From Crocinitomicaceae bacterium (GTDB lineage: Bacteria > Bacteroidota > Bacteroidia > Flavobacteriales_D > Crocinitomicaceae), in contig JALQYQ010000026.1 in NCBI GenBank assembly GCA_023262855.1, positions 1-64,000 on the forward strand: a stretch of 64,000 nt of DNA, in the 5' to 3' direction. A program made the position numbers and the translations under genes. The notes under the pieces were generated by a model that did not search any database, had not been told where the DNA came from, and saw nothing but the letters and a program-made list of their open reading frames with translations. This document shows, in pieces, positions 26,665 to 34,371 of this stretch (position 1 is the stretch's first letter; the number at the start of each line of letters is the position of its first letter).

Positions 26665-27483
26665 CTAAAAGTTTAATGATAATCCAAACGTTAAAGGATA
26701 TACTTCAGTTGTTTTTGCTGTATCAAACAATGGTAACAAACTGTAGCTTGCGAATGCGCCCCAAGAACCATAACCCAAACGAACAGTTCCATCTAATTTG
26801 AATGAATTTAATCCGTAAGTACCTTTTTGAATTTGCTCAAATTGTTTTCCATCAAATTCACCTACTCGTTTCACACGAGAAGCAATTCTGACACCACCTA
26901 CAACACCAGCTGCTAAATAAAAGCTTTTATCTTCATCCGCATTTGTACAGAATTCCAACAATACAGGAACCGTTAAATAAGCCGCTCTAAGCTTGTTTTT
27001 TGAATAAGTGCTAACTGTATCAATTGTTGCGAATAAAGTGTCTCCTGTGGCTTGTAAAAGGTAATTATCTTTAAATGCAACCTGCGTAAAACTAAAGCCT
27101 AAACCAGTTGTTACTCCAAAGTATTGTTTGGCAATTGCAAATTTGTGTTCCATAAGGTTTAAATTCCACGTCATTGAACGCGCCGGATCGTTTTTCCAAT
27201 AAGGATAATTGTCAAAATTCGTATTCATATCCTTGTTCATCAACAAACTGAATCCCATGTCCACACCGGCCCAATGTGCTTCAAATTTTTCTTTTTCCTC
27301 TTCGTCTGGAATTGCGTCAAGTGTGTCAAGGTCTGCTTCATCCATCTCTTCATCGCCGCTGTGATCAATTAAAATGATTTCCATTTTACCCATGTTCACA
27401 CGTGTTGTATCAGGATTTCCTTCTTCTTGTCCGAACAAGGTTGTGCTCAGTAAGAAAATTGATGTGTAAATTATTGTTTTCAT
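26665..27483 (-). CDS. Outer-membrane beta-barrel protein with an acidic N-terminal linker
   Basis: A 272-residue protein with signal peptide (MKTIIYTSIFLLSTTLFGQ), an acidic periplasmic stretch rich in Asp/Glu (about residues 38-70, HSGDEEMDEADLD and IPDEEEKEKFEAH), then an eight-stranded-type barrel of the outer membrane protein beta-barrel (PorT-like) family, ending FGLSLNF. Such barrels are often partners of sigma/anti-sigma or surface-export genes, but no such neighbour is present. A 10-bp inverted repeat lies in its upstream region. Confidence 0.72.
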   Translation of the reverse strand: MKTIIYTSIFLLSTTLFGQEEGNPDTTRVNMGKMEIILIDHSGDEEMDEADLDTLDAIPDEEEKEKFEAHWAGVDMGFSLLMNKDMNTNFDNYPYWKNDPARSMTWNLNLMEHKFAIAKQYFGVTTGLGFSFTQVAFKDNYLLQATGDTLFATIDTVSTYSKNKLRAAYLTVPVLLEFCTNADEDKSFYLAAGVVGGVRIASRVKRVGEFDGKQFEQIQKGTYGLNSFKLDGTVRLGYGSWGAFASYSLLPLFDTAKTTEVYPLTFGLSLNF

Positions 27484-27493
27484 AACTTTTGAT

Positions 27494-27549
27494 TTTAAGT
27501 TGTTTTAATGCGTTTTATCCTTTTTTTGAGGTAAGACCCACAACTTAAA
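27494..27549. repeat. 10-bp inverted repeat upstream of the beta-barrel gene
   Basis: TTTAAGTTGT (27494-27503) and ACAACTTAAA (27540-27549) are perfect inverted copies 36 bp apart in the 106-bp gap between the barrel gene and the Hsp15 gene. A regulator-binding role is possible but unproven. Confidence 0.4.
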
Positions 27550-27589
27550 TAAAAGTTACAGCAGAATGTGAAAAAAATATAAATTTTGG

Positions 27590-27967
27590 CTATTCCCAAT
27601 CTTCCAGGAAGTCGTCAATTTCTCTACGGTCCTTTTTAGAAGGCTTTCCGCTGCCGTTTTGACGATATACTTGTTGAACCAATTGATAGGTTTTGAATTT
27701 CTCAATTTCTTCAAGAGGTGTAATATCAATTAAATAATCTGCAACCAATTTTGCTCCAACCCGCTTATCGAGTAATTGTAAAACTTTAAATGAAAAGGTC
27801 GCTGTGTTTTTCGAAATGCTAATTACATCTCCAACTTTTGGTTCTTTAGCTGGTTTTGTTTGCTGACCATTCACTTTGATTCTTCCTTTCGCTAATTCCT
27901 CAGATGCTTGTGAACGTGTTTTTGCTAAACGAACCGACCAAATATATTTATCCCATCTCAAGCTCAT
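27590..27967 (-). CDS. S4-domain RNA-binding protein, Hsp15-like
   Basis: A 125-residue basic protein from the ATG at 27965-27967. It starts with MSLRWDKYIWSVRLAKTRSQ and the S4 core LAKGRIKVNGQQTKPAKEPKVGD, as in Hsp15 (HslR), which binds stalled 50S subunits carrying nascent chains. An ATG at 28018 would extend it into the upstream gene by 17 non-family residues. The start overlaps the end of the YjbR-like gene by 20 bp, which suggests coupled translation. Confidence 0.85.
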   Translation of the reverse strand: MSLRWDKYIWSVRLAKTRSQASEELAKGRIKVNGQQTKPAKEPKVGDVISISKNTATFSFKVLQLLDKRVGAKLVADYLIDITPLEEIEKFKTYQLVQQVYRQNGSGKPSKKDRREIDDFLEDWE

Positions 27968-28301
27968 TTCTAACTTTTTTAGGTAGAGAGTTATAAATAA
28001 TTGAATATGAATGGTCAATCAATTCAAGAATTAAATCTTCTGGAACGTCTTCAACAACAGATACCGTATTCCAATGGGTTTTATTCATGTGCCAACCTGG
28101 CTGAATTCCCATATAGCGTTCGCGCAATTCAACAGACTTTTCAGGATCTGCCTTCAGATTTATTCCCGTAAAATCATCAATATCACTCAAAGCGAACATT
28201 TTTCCACCAACTTTCAATACGTGGGTTGTGGCATCAAAAGGAAAGCCTTCTGTAACAAAAGGCTTTCTTAAACAATATTCTCGGTAAAATTCAAATGTCA
28301 T
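27948..28301 (-). CDS. MmcQ/YjbR family protein
   Basis: A 117-residue protein with the family pattern: RKPFVTEGFPFDATTHVLKVGGKMFAL at the start (split across residues 12-38), NLKADPEKSVELRERY in the middle, and MNKTHWNTVSV near the C-terminal part, where the domain folds like a CyaY-type alpha/beta sandwich. These are called DNA-binding, though the function is poorly defined. It lies 5 bp downstream of the desaturase gene and overlaps the Hsp15 gene. Confidence 0.88.
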   Translation of the reverse strand: MTFEFYREYCLRKPFVTEGFPFDATTHVLKVGGKMFALSDIDDFTGINLKADPEKSVELRERYMGIQPGWHMNKTHWNTVSVVEDVPEDLILELIDHSYSIIYNSLPKKVRNELEMG

Positions 28302-28306
28302 TGCTA

Positions 28307-29413
28307 TTAATGCATTGCTGGAGCATTGTCAAAATTACCCAATTGGTAAAGCATTTTCGTATGATCTGACAAGGCTTGACCAAACGTACGATACGAATGA
28401 TAAGGCAAATTATATTCTTCCGCTGTTTTTTTGACAATTTTAGAAATAGAACTGTAGTGAATGTGACAAATATTTGGAAATAAATGGTGCTCAACTTGAT
28501 AATTCAAACCACCTACATACCACGAAAACAATTTTGCTCCTGGTGCAAAATTCGCGGTATTGTACAATTGACTTACTGCCCAATCCGCATCGATATTTCC
28601 AGAATCATCTGGCATTGGATAATCTGATGTTGGAACAACATGAGCCGGTTGGAAAATAATTCCAAGGATAAAACCTGCTATGAATTGCATAACTAAAAAG
28701 CCTAAAATTGTAAAGTACCATGGCATTGGCGTAAGCCACATCGGTAATCCGAAAATCATTCCAGCATATAAAATTTTCGACACAACAATACGCACCATAA
28801 GGTTTGTGTACGTTAGTTTTTGAGTACCAATTAAACCCATTCGTTTGTATCGTGCAGCTTGCTTGTAATCTTTTGTAACAAACCACATCAAGGTCATCAT
28901 TCCATATAGAAAATAGGCATAGATGTGCTGATATTTGTGTAGAACTCTTCTTTTTTCATGTGGAGTAAAGCGCATTACTGGACCAGGATTGATATCTTCA
29001 TCAAAGCCTGTAACATTCGTATACGTATGATGTAAGATGTTGTGTTGAATTCTCCAGTTGACATCACATCCGCCTAAAAAATACAAAATTGACCCAACCA
29101 AAGTGTTGACTCCTTCTTTATTTGAATAAGCACCATGATTTGCATCATGCATAACAGAAAGACCAATACCAGCCATTCCAAACCCCATCAAAAGCCACAT
29201 TCCGAAAAACAACCATGTATTTGAAACGACAGTTAACATTAAAATGAAAGGAACAAAATAAAGCAAGAACATAAAAACCGTCTTGAAAACCATTTTCGAA
29301 TTTGCATAACGCGTTATATTTCGTTCTTTGAAGTACTCATTCACGCGTTGGCGCAGTACTTTGTAAAATTCTTCGTTGTGGTTTCTGGCGAATTTTATGT
29401 CTGAAAAATTCAT
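28307..29413 (-). CDS. Membrane fatty-acid desaturase
   Basis: A 368-residue integral membrane di-iron enzyme with the three histidine boxes: HDANH (about residue 90), HNILHH (about residue 125) and QVEHH with LFPNICH following (about residue 305). The QVEHH form of the third box is typical of front-end and linoleoyl-CoA-type desaturases. It introduces a double bond into membrane acyl chains, likely for cold adaptation. It has a TAAGTTTG promoter core and is the first gene of a unit with YjbR and Hsp15. Confidence 0.92.
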   Translation of the reverse strand: MNFSDIKFARNHNEEFYKVLRQRVNEYFKERNITRYANSKMVFKTVFMFLLYFVPFILMLTVVSNTWLFFGMWLLMGFGMAGIGLSVMHDANHGAYSNKEGVNTLVGSILYFLGGCDVNWRIQHNILHHTYTNVTGFDEDINPGPVMRFTPHEKRRVLHKYQHIYAYFLYGMMTLMWFVTKDYKQAARYKRMGLIGTQKLTYTNLMVRIVVSKILYAGMIFGLPMWLTPMPWYFTILGFLVMQFIAGFILGIIFQPAHVVPTSDYPMPDDSGNIDADWAVSQLYNTANFAPGAKLFSWYVGGLNYQVEHHLFPNICHIHYSSISKIVKKTAEEYNLPYHSYRTFGQALSDHTKMLYQLGNFDNAPAMH

Positions 29414-29435
29414 AGATCTAACATTTTTATTTTTT

Positions 29436-29443
29436 CAAACTTA
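29436..29443 (-). promoter_or_regulatory. TAnnTTTG promoter core of the desaturase unit
   Basis: Minus-strand TAAGTTTG lies 22 bases before the desaturase ATG. Confidence 0.55.
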
Positions 29444-29538
29444 ACAAAATTTTAACGATTTTTTACATTTTAACGCATTATCAACCTTATGTTGTCGTTA
29501 ACTTCATTTTACAAATCCAATCAAAACATTTTAATCTA

Positions 29539-29546
29539 TACTTTTG
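29539..29546 (+). promoter_or_regulatory. TAnnTTTG promoter core of ispG
   Basis: TACTTTTG lies 40 bases before the ispG ATG. Confidence 0.5.
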
Positions 29547-29586
29547 TTTACCAAGTAAAGAACATAATATTTCAGACTAACTTCCT

Positions 29587-31524
29587 ATGGTAGAAGCAAA
29601 TAAGAATTTAAACTATTGCGTAAATCAATTTAAAAGAGAACGATTAACAACCGTTGAGGTTTCAATCGGATCCTTAAAATTGGGTGCAACAAATCCCATT
29701 CGTGTTCAATCGATGACCACTACAGACACCATGAACACAGATCTATCTGTTGCTCAATCAATTAGAATGATTGACGCCGGCTGTGAGTTGGTTCGATTAA
29801 CAGCACCCAGTAAAAATGAAGCTGAAAACCTTAAGGAAATTAAGTCTAAGCTAGTTGAAAAAGGCTACTCTACGCCCTTAGTTGCTGACATCCATTTTAC
29901 ACCAAATGCAGCAGAAATTGCAGCAAAAGTAGTAGAAAAAGTACGTGTTAACCCGGGAAATTATGCGGACAAAAAGAAATTCGAAGAAATCGATTTCACC
30001 GAAGAAAGCTATCAATTGGAATTAAAGCGAATTGAGGAAAAATTCACACCATTAATTCACATTTGCAAAGAAAATAACACCGCCATGCGAATTGGAACCA
30101 ATCACGGTTCTCTTTCTGATCGAATTTTGAGTAAATACGGTGACACTCCTGAAGGAATGGTCGAATCAGCAATGGAATTCATCCGCATTTGCGAAAAAAA
30201 TGATTTTTACAACTTAGTGATTTCAATGAAAGCAAGTAATACTTTGGTGATGGTTCAAGCCTACCGATTACTTGCAGCAACAATGTTGCAAAACGGACGT
30301 TGTTACCCTTTACACCTCGGTGTAACCGAAGCGGGGGATGGGGAAGATGGTAGAATTAAATCAGCTGTTGGAATTGGCGCACTTTTAGAAGATGGACTTG
30401 GAGATACCATTCGCGTTTCTTTGACAGAAGAACCTGAGTTTGAAATGCCTGTTGCACGAAAACTAATTGAAAAATTTCACGGAAATAAATCTAATTTCGA
30501 ATTACCTGAAATTGAAATCCAACGTCCTTATTCTCCCTTTCACTATGAACGCAGACATGCAACAGAAATACACAACATCGGTGGTAAACATGTTCCTGTT
30601 GTCATAGCTGACTTTTCTCAAAAAACCAACATAACCCCAGCTAATTTTTATGGATTTGGATACAATTATTCTGTTCAATTAGACAAATGGAATCTACAAG
30701 ATCAAGCTGCAGATTATGTATTCATCGGTGAAAATGAGTTAACCTTTGAAGTTCCTGGAACACTCGGGGTAATATGCACTTTTGAAAATTGGAAAAAGGA
30801 CTATTCCAACAAGCAAGGCTTTTATCCGCTTGTTACCTTGAATGAAATAGATCAAGTTTCAAGCAAGCAAGTATGTTTTGTTAGTATTGATCCAAGTAAA
30901 CAAAACGATTACACACAATTGCTGAATCACACCAATGCAATCGTTTTACTAAGTACAGAATATTCAAACAAAACACAGTTATATCGTTATATTTATTTCA
31001 TTTTTGCGAATTTATCTATAAATAACCCTGTAATATTCAATATTAAAGATGATTCTAAAGATCCAGAAAGTTATCAATTGAACGTTTCTAGTTCAGCCGG
31101 ATCTCTTTTCATTGATGGTTTTGGAGATGGAATCATGTTGGTAGGAGAGCAACCTCAAACATTGATTAATTCAACTGCGTTCGGTATTCTTCAAGCAACT
31201 CGAACACGCATTTCAAAAACCGAATATATATCATGTCCATCATGCGGTAGAACACTCTTTGATCTACAAGAAACGACAGCTAAAATTCGCAAAGAAACGT
31301 CCCATTTAAAAGGAATTAAAATTGGAATCATGGGATGTATTGTAAATGGCCCTGGTGAAATGGCAGATGCAGATTACGGATATGTTGGAACCGGACCTGG
31401 AAAAATAAACCTTTACAAAGAAAAAATGGTCATCAAAAAGAATGTGCCAGAAGATGAAGCTGTACATGAACTTATAGAACTAATTAAAGAAAATGGAGAT
31501 TGGATATCACCAAAAGAAGCATAA
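29587..31524 (+). CDS. ispG: 4-hydroxy-3-methylbut-2-en-1-yl diphosphate synthase, long form
   Basis: A 645-residue enzyme of the MEP isoprenoid pathway, well above the ~370 residues of E. coli IspG. The N-terminal TIM barrel (VSIGSLKLGATNPIRVQSMTT, RVNPGNY) is followed by the inserted domain (about residues 300-530) found in Bacteroidota, Chlamydia and plants, then the 4Fe-4S domain. Cluster ligands are C550 and C553 in CPSCGRT, C584 in GCIVNGPGE, and probably E591. It is monocistronic between a promoter and a perfect terminator. Confidence 0.96.
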   Translation: MVEANKNLNYCVNQFKRERLTTVEVSIGSLKLGATNPIRVQSMTTTDTMNTDLSVAQSIRMIDAGCELVRLTAPSKNEAENLKEIKSKLVEKGYSTPLVADIHFTPNAAEIAAKVVEKVRVNPGNYADKKKFEEIDFTEESYQLELKRIEEKFTPLIHICKENNTAMRIGTNHGSLSDRILSKYGDTPEGMVESAMEFIRICEKNDFYNLVISMKASNTLVMVQAYRLLAATMLQNGRCYPLHLGVTEAGDGEDGRIKSAVGIGALLEDGLGDTIRVSLTEEPEFEMPVARKLIEKFHGNKSNFELPEIEIQRPYSPFHYERRHATEIHNIGGKHVPVVIADFSQKTNITPANFYGFGYNYSVQLDKWNLQDQAADYVFIGENELTFEVPGTLGVICTFENWKKDYSNKQGFYPLVTLNEIDQVSSKQVCFVSIDPSKQNDYTQLLNHTNAIVLLSTEYSNKTQLYRYIYFIFANLSINNPVIFNIKDDSKDPESYQLNVSSSAGSLFIDGFGDGIMLVGEQPQTLINSTAFGILQATRTRISKTEYISCPSCGRTLFDLQETTAKIRKETSHLKGIKIGIMGCIVNGPGEMADADYGYVGTGPGKINLYKEKMVIKKNVPEDEAVHELIELIKENGDWISPKEA

Positions 31525-31558
31525 AAAAAGGTCCGAAATTAAGTTTCGGACCTTTTTT
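31524..31558. terminator. Bidirectional terminator between ispG and mnmG
   Basis: AAAAAAGGTCCGAAA pairs perfectly with TTTCGGACCTTTTTT around a 5-base loop. It can stop transcription from both convergent genes. Confidence 0.9.
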
Positions 31559-31567
31559 ATTTCAATA

Positions 31568-31583
31568 CGTTCCACGTGGAACT
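31568..31583. promoter_or_regulatory. parS-like palindrome (13 of 16)
   Basis: GTTCCACGTGGAAC (31569-31582) is a perfect 14-bp palindrome lying between the ispG/mnmG terminator and the mnmG stop codon. It resembles the two exact parS matches at the other end of mnmG. Confidence 0.5.
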
Positions 31584-31590
31584 ATTCGTA

Positions 31591-33462
31591 TTATCTTCCT
31601 AAATGAATCAATAAAACAGTAATATCACTTGGCGAAACACCACTCACACGCGCAGCTTGACCAATAGTTACAGGGCGAATAGTAGATAATTTCTCTTTTG
31701 CCTCCGAACTCAAACTCTTTAAAGCTCTGTAATCAATGGAATCGGGAATCTTAACTTCTTCCATGCGTCCCATTTTCTTCGCTTGTTCTTCCTCACGTTC
31801 AATATAACCTTCATATTTTAACTGAATCTCAGCCTGAGAAACAACATCCGGATGCATAGCGTTTAACTCAGAAGCAAGTTCGTTAATTTCAACCGACATC
31901 TGTAACACATCATTCATATCAATTTGTGGACGCGTAATTAAACTACTCAACTTAACCTGTTGAGTTATTTCAGAACTTTCTTTAGCAATTAATATAGGAT
32001 TCGCCATTGACGGCGTTACCCCAATTGTTTTTAACGAACGTTTAAATTGATCCGTTCCTGCTACTTTTTTATTTACGCGCTCCAACATTTCATCATCCGC
32101 CAAACCAATTTCATGTCCTATTGGTGTTAAACGAACATCTGCATTATCTTGTCTCAATAAAATTCTATACTCAGCTCGACTCGTAAACATACGATACGGT
32201 TCTTTCGTACCCTTTGTAATCAAGTCATCTATTAACACTCCAATGTAAGCATCGCTCCGATTCAGAATAATTGGCGACAATTCCTTCACTTTGCGATGTG
32301 CATTTATTCCAGCCATCAAACCTTGACAAGCTGCCTCTTCATAACCAGTCGTCCCATTGATTTGTCCTGCGAAGTACAAACCAGAAATTACTTTTGTTTC
32401 CAAGGTATGTTTTAACTGAGTAGGGGGGAAGTAGTCATATTCGATTGCATATCCCGGTCGAAACATTTTCGCGTTTTCAAATCCAGGAATTGTTCGCATT
32501 GCTTTCAATTGAACATCTTCTGGCAACGAAGTACTAAAACCATTCACATAAATCTCAACCGTATTCCAACCTTCAGGTTCAACAAAAATTTGATGACGGT
32601 CCCGATCAGCAAAACGATTAATCTTATCTTCAATGCTCGGACAATATCTAGGGCCAGTACTTTTAATTGCCCCATTAAACATAGGAGAACGATCAAAACC
32701 AGTTCTCAATAAATCATGCGTATCCTCATTCGTATACGTAATGTGACAAGCATGCTGTTTTTGCAAAGCAAGAGTATCACCAAAACTAAACTTTGATGGA
32801 TTTGAATCACCTTCTTGAATTTCCATTTTCGTGTAATCCAACGAACGACCATCAACACGAGGCGGTGTTCCAGTTTTCATTCTTCCCGCTTCAAAACCCA
32901 GACGAATTAAATCTTCTGTAATTCCAGTTGAAGCTCTTTCAGCAGCACGTCCACCACCAAACTGTTTTTCACCCAAATGAATTAAACCATTCAAAAACGT
33001 TCCATTTGTCAAAACAACAGCTTTCGAAAACACATCAATCCCAAGAGATGTTTTCACACCACGAATTGTATCACCCTCAACAATCAACCCTGTGCACATG
33101 TCTTGCCAAAAATCAACATTTGGATTTCTTTCTAGCAACAGTCTCCACTCCTCAGCAAACAACATTCTGTCATTCTGAGTTCTCGGCGACCACATCGCAG
33201 GACCTTTTGAAAGATTCAACATTCGAAACTGAATTGCACTTCGATCACTCACAATTCCAGAACCACCACCCAACGCATCAATTTCACGAACAATTTGACC
33301 TTTTGCAACACCACCCATTGCGGGATTACAACTCATTTGAGCAATTGTATTCATGTTCATTGTAATCAACAACACACTACTCCCCATTCGAGCAGCAGCA
33401 TTTGCCGCTTCACAACCCGCATGTCCACCCCCAACAACTATAACATCATACTCTTTTAACAT
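31591..33462 (-). CDS. mnmG: tRNA uridine-5-carboxymethylaminomethyl modification enzyme MnmG
   Basis: A 623-residue FAD enzyme of normal length. It starts with the dinucleotide-binding motif [19 protein letters not shown] and continues with [24 protein letters not shown] and the family signature [12 protein letters not shown]. The C-terminal tRNA-binding domain includes [13 protein letters not shown]. It partners MnmE. It is the last gene of the DUF4175-ATPase-ybeY-mnmG run and is bracketed by parS-like sites, as gidA loci near chromosome origins often are. Confidence 0.97.
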   Translation of the reverse strand: MLKEYDVIVVGGGHAGCEAANAAARMGSSVLLITMNMNTIAQMSCNPAMGGVAKGQIVREIDALGGGSGIVSDRSAIQFRMLNLSKGPAMWSPRTQNDRMLFAEEWRLLLERNPNVDFWQDMCTGLIVEGDTIRGVKTSLGIDVFSKAVVLTNGTFLNGLIHLGEKQFGGGRAAERASTGITEDLIRLGFEAGRMKTGTPPRVDGRSLDYTKMEIQEGDSNPSKFSFGDTLALQKQHACHITYTNEDTHDLLRTGFDRSPMFNGAIKSTGPRYCPSIEDKINRFADRDRHQIFVEPEGWNTVEIYVNGFSTSLPEDVQLKAMRTIPGFENAKMFRPGYAIEYDYFPPTQLKHTLETKVISGLYFAGQINGTTGYEEAACQGLMAGINAHRKVKELSPIILNRSDAYIGVLIDDLITKGTKEPYRMFTSRAEYRILLRQDNADVRLTPIGHEIGLADDEMLERVNKKVAGTDQFKRSLKTIGVTPSMANPILIAKESSEITQQVKLSSLITRPQIDMNDVLQMSVEINELASELNAMHPDVVSQAEIQLKYEGYIEREEEQAKKMGRMEEVKIPDSIDYRALKSLSSEAKEKLSTIRPVTIGQAARVSGVSPSDITVLLIHLGR

Positions 33463-33469
33463 AACTCAA

Positions 33470-33485
33470 TGTTTCACGTGGAACA
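33470..33485. promoter_or_regulatory. parS site, exact consensus match
   Basis: TGTTTCACGTGGAACA reads TGTTCCACGTGAAACA on the other strand, matching the parS (ParB/Spo0J) consensus TGTTnCACGTGAAACA at every defined position. It lies 7 bp upstream of the mnmG start codon. Confidence 0.85.
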
Positions 33486-33507
33486 AAATTACAACCATTC
33501 AATTAGA

Positions 33508-33933
33508 TTATGTTTCACGTGGAACATATTTCTGAAGATAAAAATCCTCCTTTGAACGCATTTCTTTTTCATCAGCATCAGACTTATCCTTGTATCCACA
33601 TAAATGTAAAACTCCATGCACACACACACGCTTTAACTCTGAATCATAACTAGTGTTTAATTCAATCGAATTATCCACAACACGATCAATGGAAATAAAC
33701 AAATCACCACTTACAACACCATCTTCACAATAATCAAACGTGATAATGTCTGTATAATAATCATGTTGTAAAAAATCAATATTCATTTTAAGCAATGCTT
33801 CATCCGAACAAAAAATCAAATTGATGTCACCAAGTTCAAAACCCTCCGACAACACAACTTGCTCCAACCATAAAGCAAAATGTTCCGAGTCAAGACCCGG
33901 AACATCCACATTTTCTAACGAAAATTCTATCAT
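33508..33933 (-). CDS. ybeY: Endoribonuclease YbeY (16S rRNA maturation)
   Basis: A 141-residue metalloprotein of the UPF0054 family. The zinc motif reads HGVLHLCGYKDK, holding two His of the usual H-x3-H-x5-H pattern; the third position is Asp/Lys here, as I recall for other Bacteroidota members. It acts in 16S rRNA 3'-end processing and ribosome quality control. The last codons (VPRET-stop) lie inside the second parS site. The gene adjoins the ATPase gene without a gap. Confidence 0.9.
   Translation of the reverse strand: MIEFSLENVDVPGLDSEHFALWLEQVVLSEGFELGDINLIFCSDEALLKMNIDFLQHDYYTDIITFDYCEDGVVSGDLFISIDRVVDNSIELNTSYDSELKRVCVHGVLHLCGYKDKSDADEKEMRSKEDFYLQKYVPRET
33511..33526. promoter_or_regulatory. 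parS site overlapping the 3' end of ybeY, exact consensus match
   Basis: A second copy of TGTTTCACGTGGAACA, 41 bp from the first (start to start). Its bases encode the last residues of YbeY, so the site and the coding end share sequence. Confidence 0.85.
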
Positions 33934-34347
33934 CTATTTCGTAAAATAAATATTCACACTCGTACCTGCGTCTTCATAAACCACTTCATCTGCCAGGTTT
34001 TTCATCAAAAAAATACCTCGCCCGTTTTCTTTTAAAATGTTTTCTGGAGCAGTAGGATCAGGTAGGTGATCAAAATCAAATCCCCTTCCTTGATCTTTAA
34101 CATTAAAACAGAACTCAGAAGGATTGTCTCCTACAGAAACTTTTACTTCAGTTGTAATCACTTTACCATTACCATGTTCAATTGCGTTGTTAACAGCCTC
34201 TGTAACGGCAATCAACACATTTCCATAGAAGTCTTCATTTACCCCGAGCTGGTTACAAACTCTGTCAACAAGTATTTCAACTTGAGAAACAGACTCAAAA
34301 TCCGACGGGATGGATAGGGTATCAATAATTGTAAATCCTTCTTTCAT
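33934..34347 (-). CDS. RsbW-like ATP-binding regulatory protein
   Basis: A 137-residue GHKL-fold ATPase of the anti-sigma/serine-kinase (HATPase_c_2) type. The N box is EAVNNAIEHGNGK, G1 is KDQGRGFDF and G2 is NGRGIFLMKNLADEV. Relatives phosphorylate or sequester anti-sigma-factor antagonists. No STAS partner lies beside it. It sits between ybeY (no gap) and the DUF4175 gene (24 bp), an arrangement I believe is conserved in Flavobacteriales. Confidence 0.85.
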   Translation of the reverse strand: MKEGFTIIDTLSIPSDFESVSQVEILVDRVCNQLGVNEDFYGNVLIAVTEAVNNAIEHGNGKVITTEVKVSVGDNPSEFCFNVKDQGRGFDFDHLPDPTAPENILKENGRGIFLMKNLADEVVYEDAGTSVNIYFTK

Positions 34348-34371
34348 ATCAACTTATCATAGTTAAATTAA

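Noticed and set aside
32928-33365. A 145-codon open frame opposite mnmG
   Set aside because: It lies wholly antisense to a complete mnmG; its Ser/His/Gln-rich composition is the shadow of that coding sequence.
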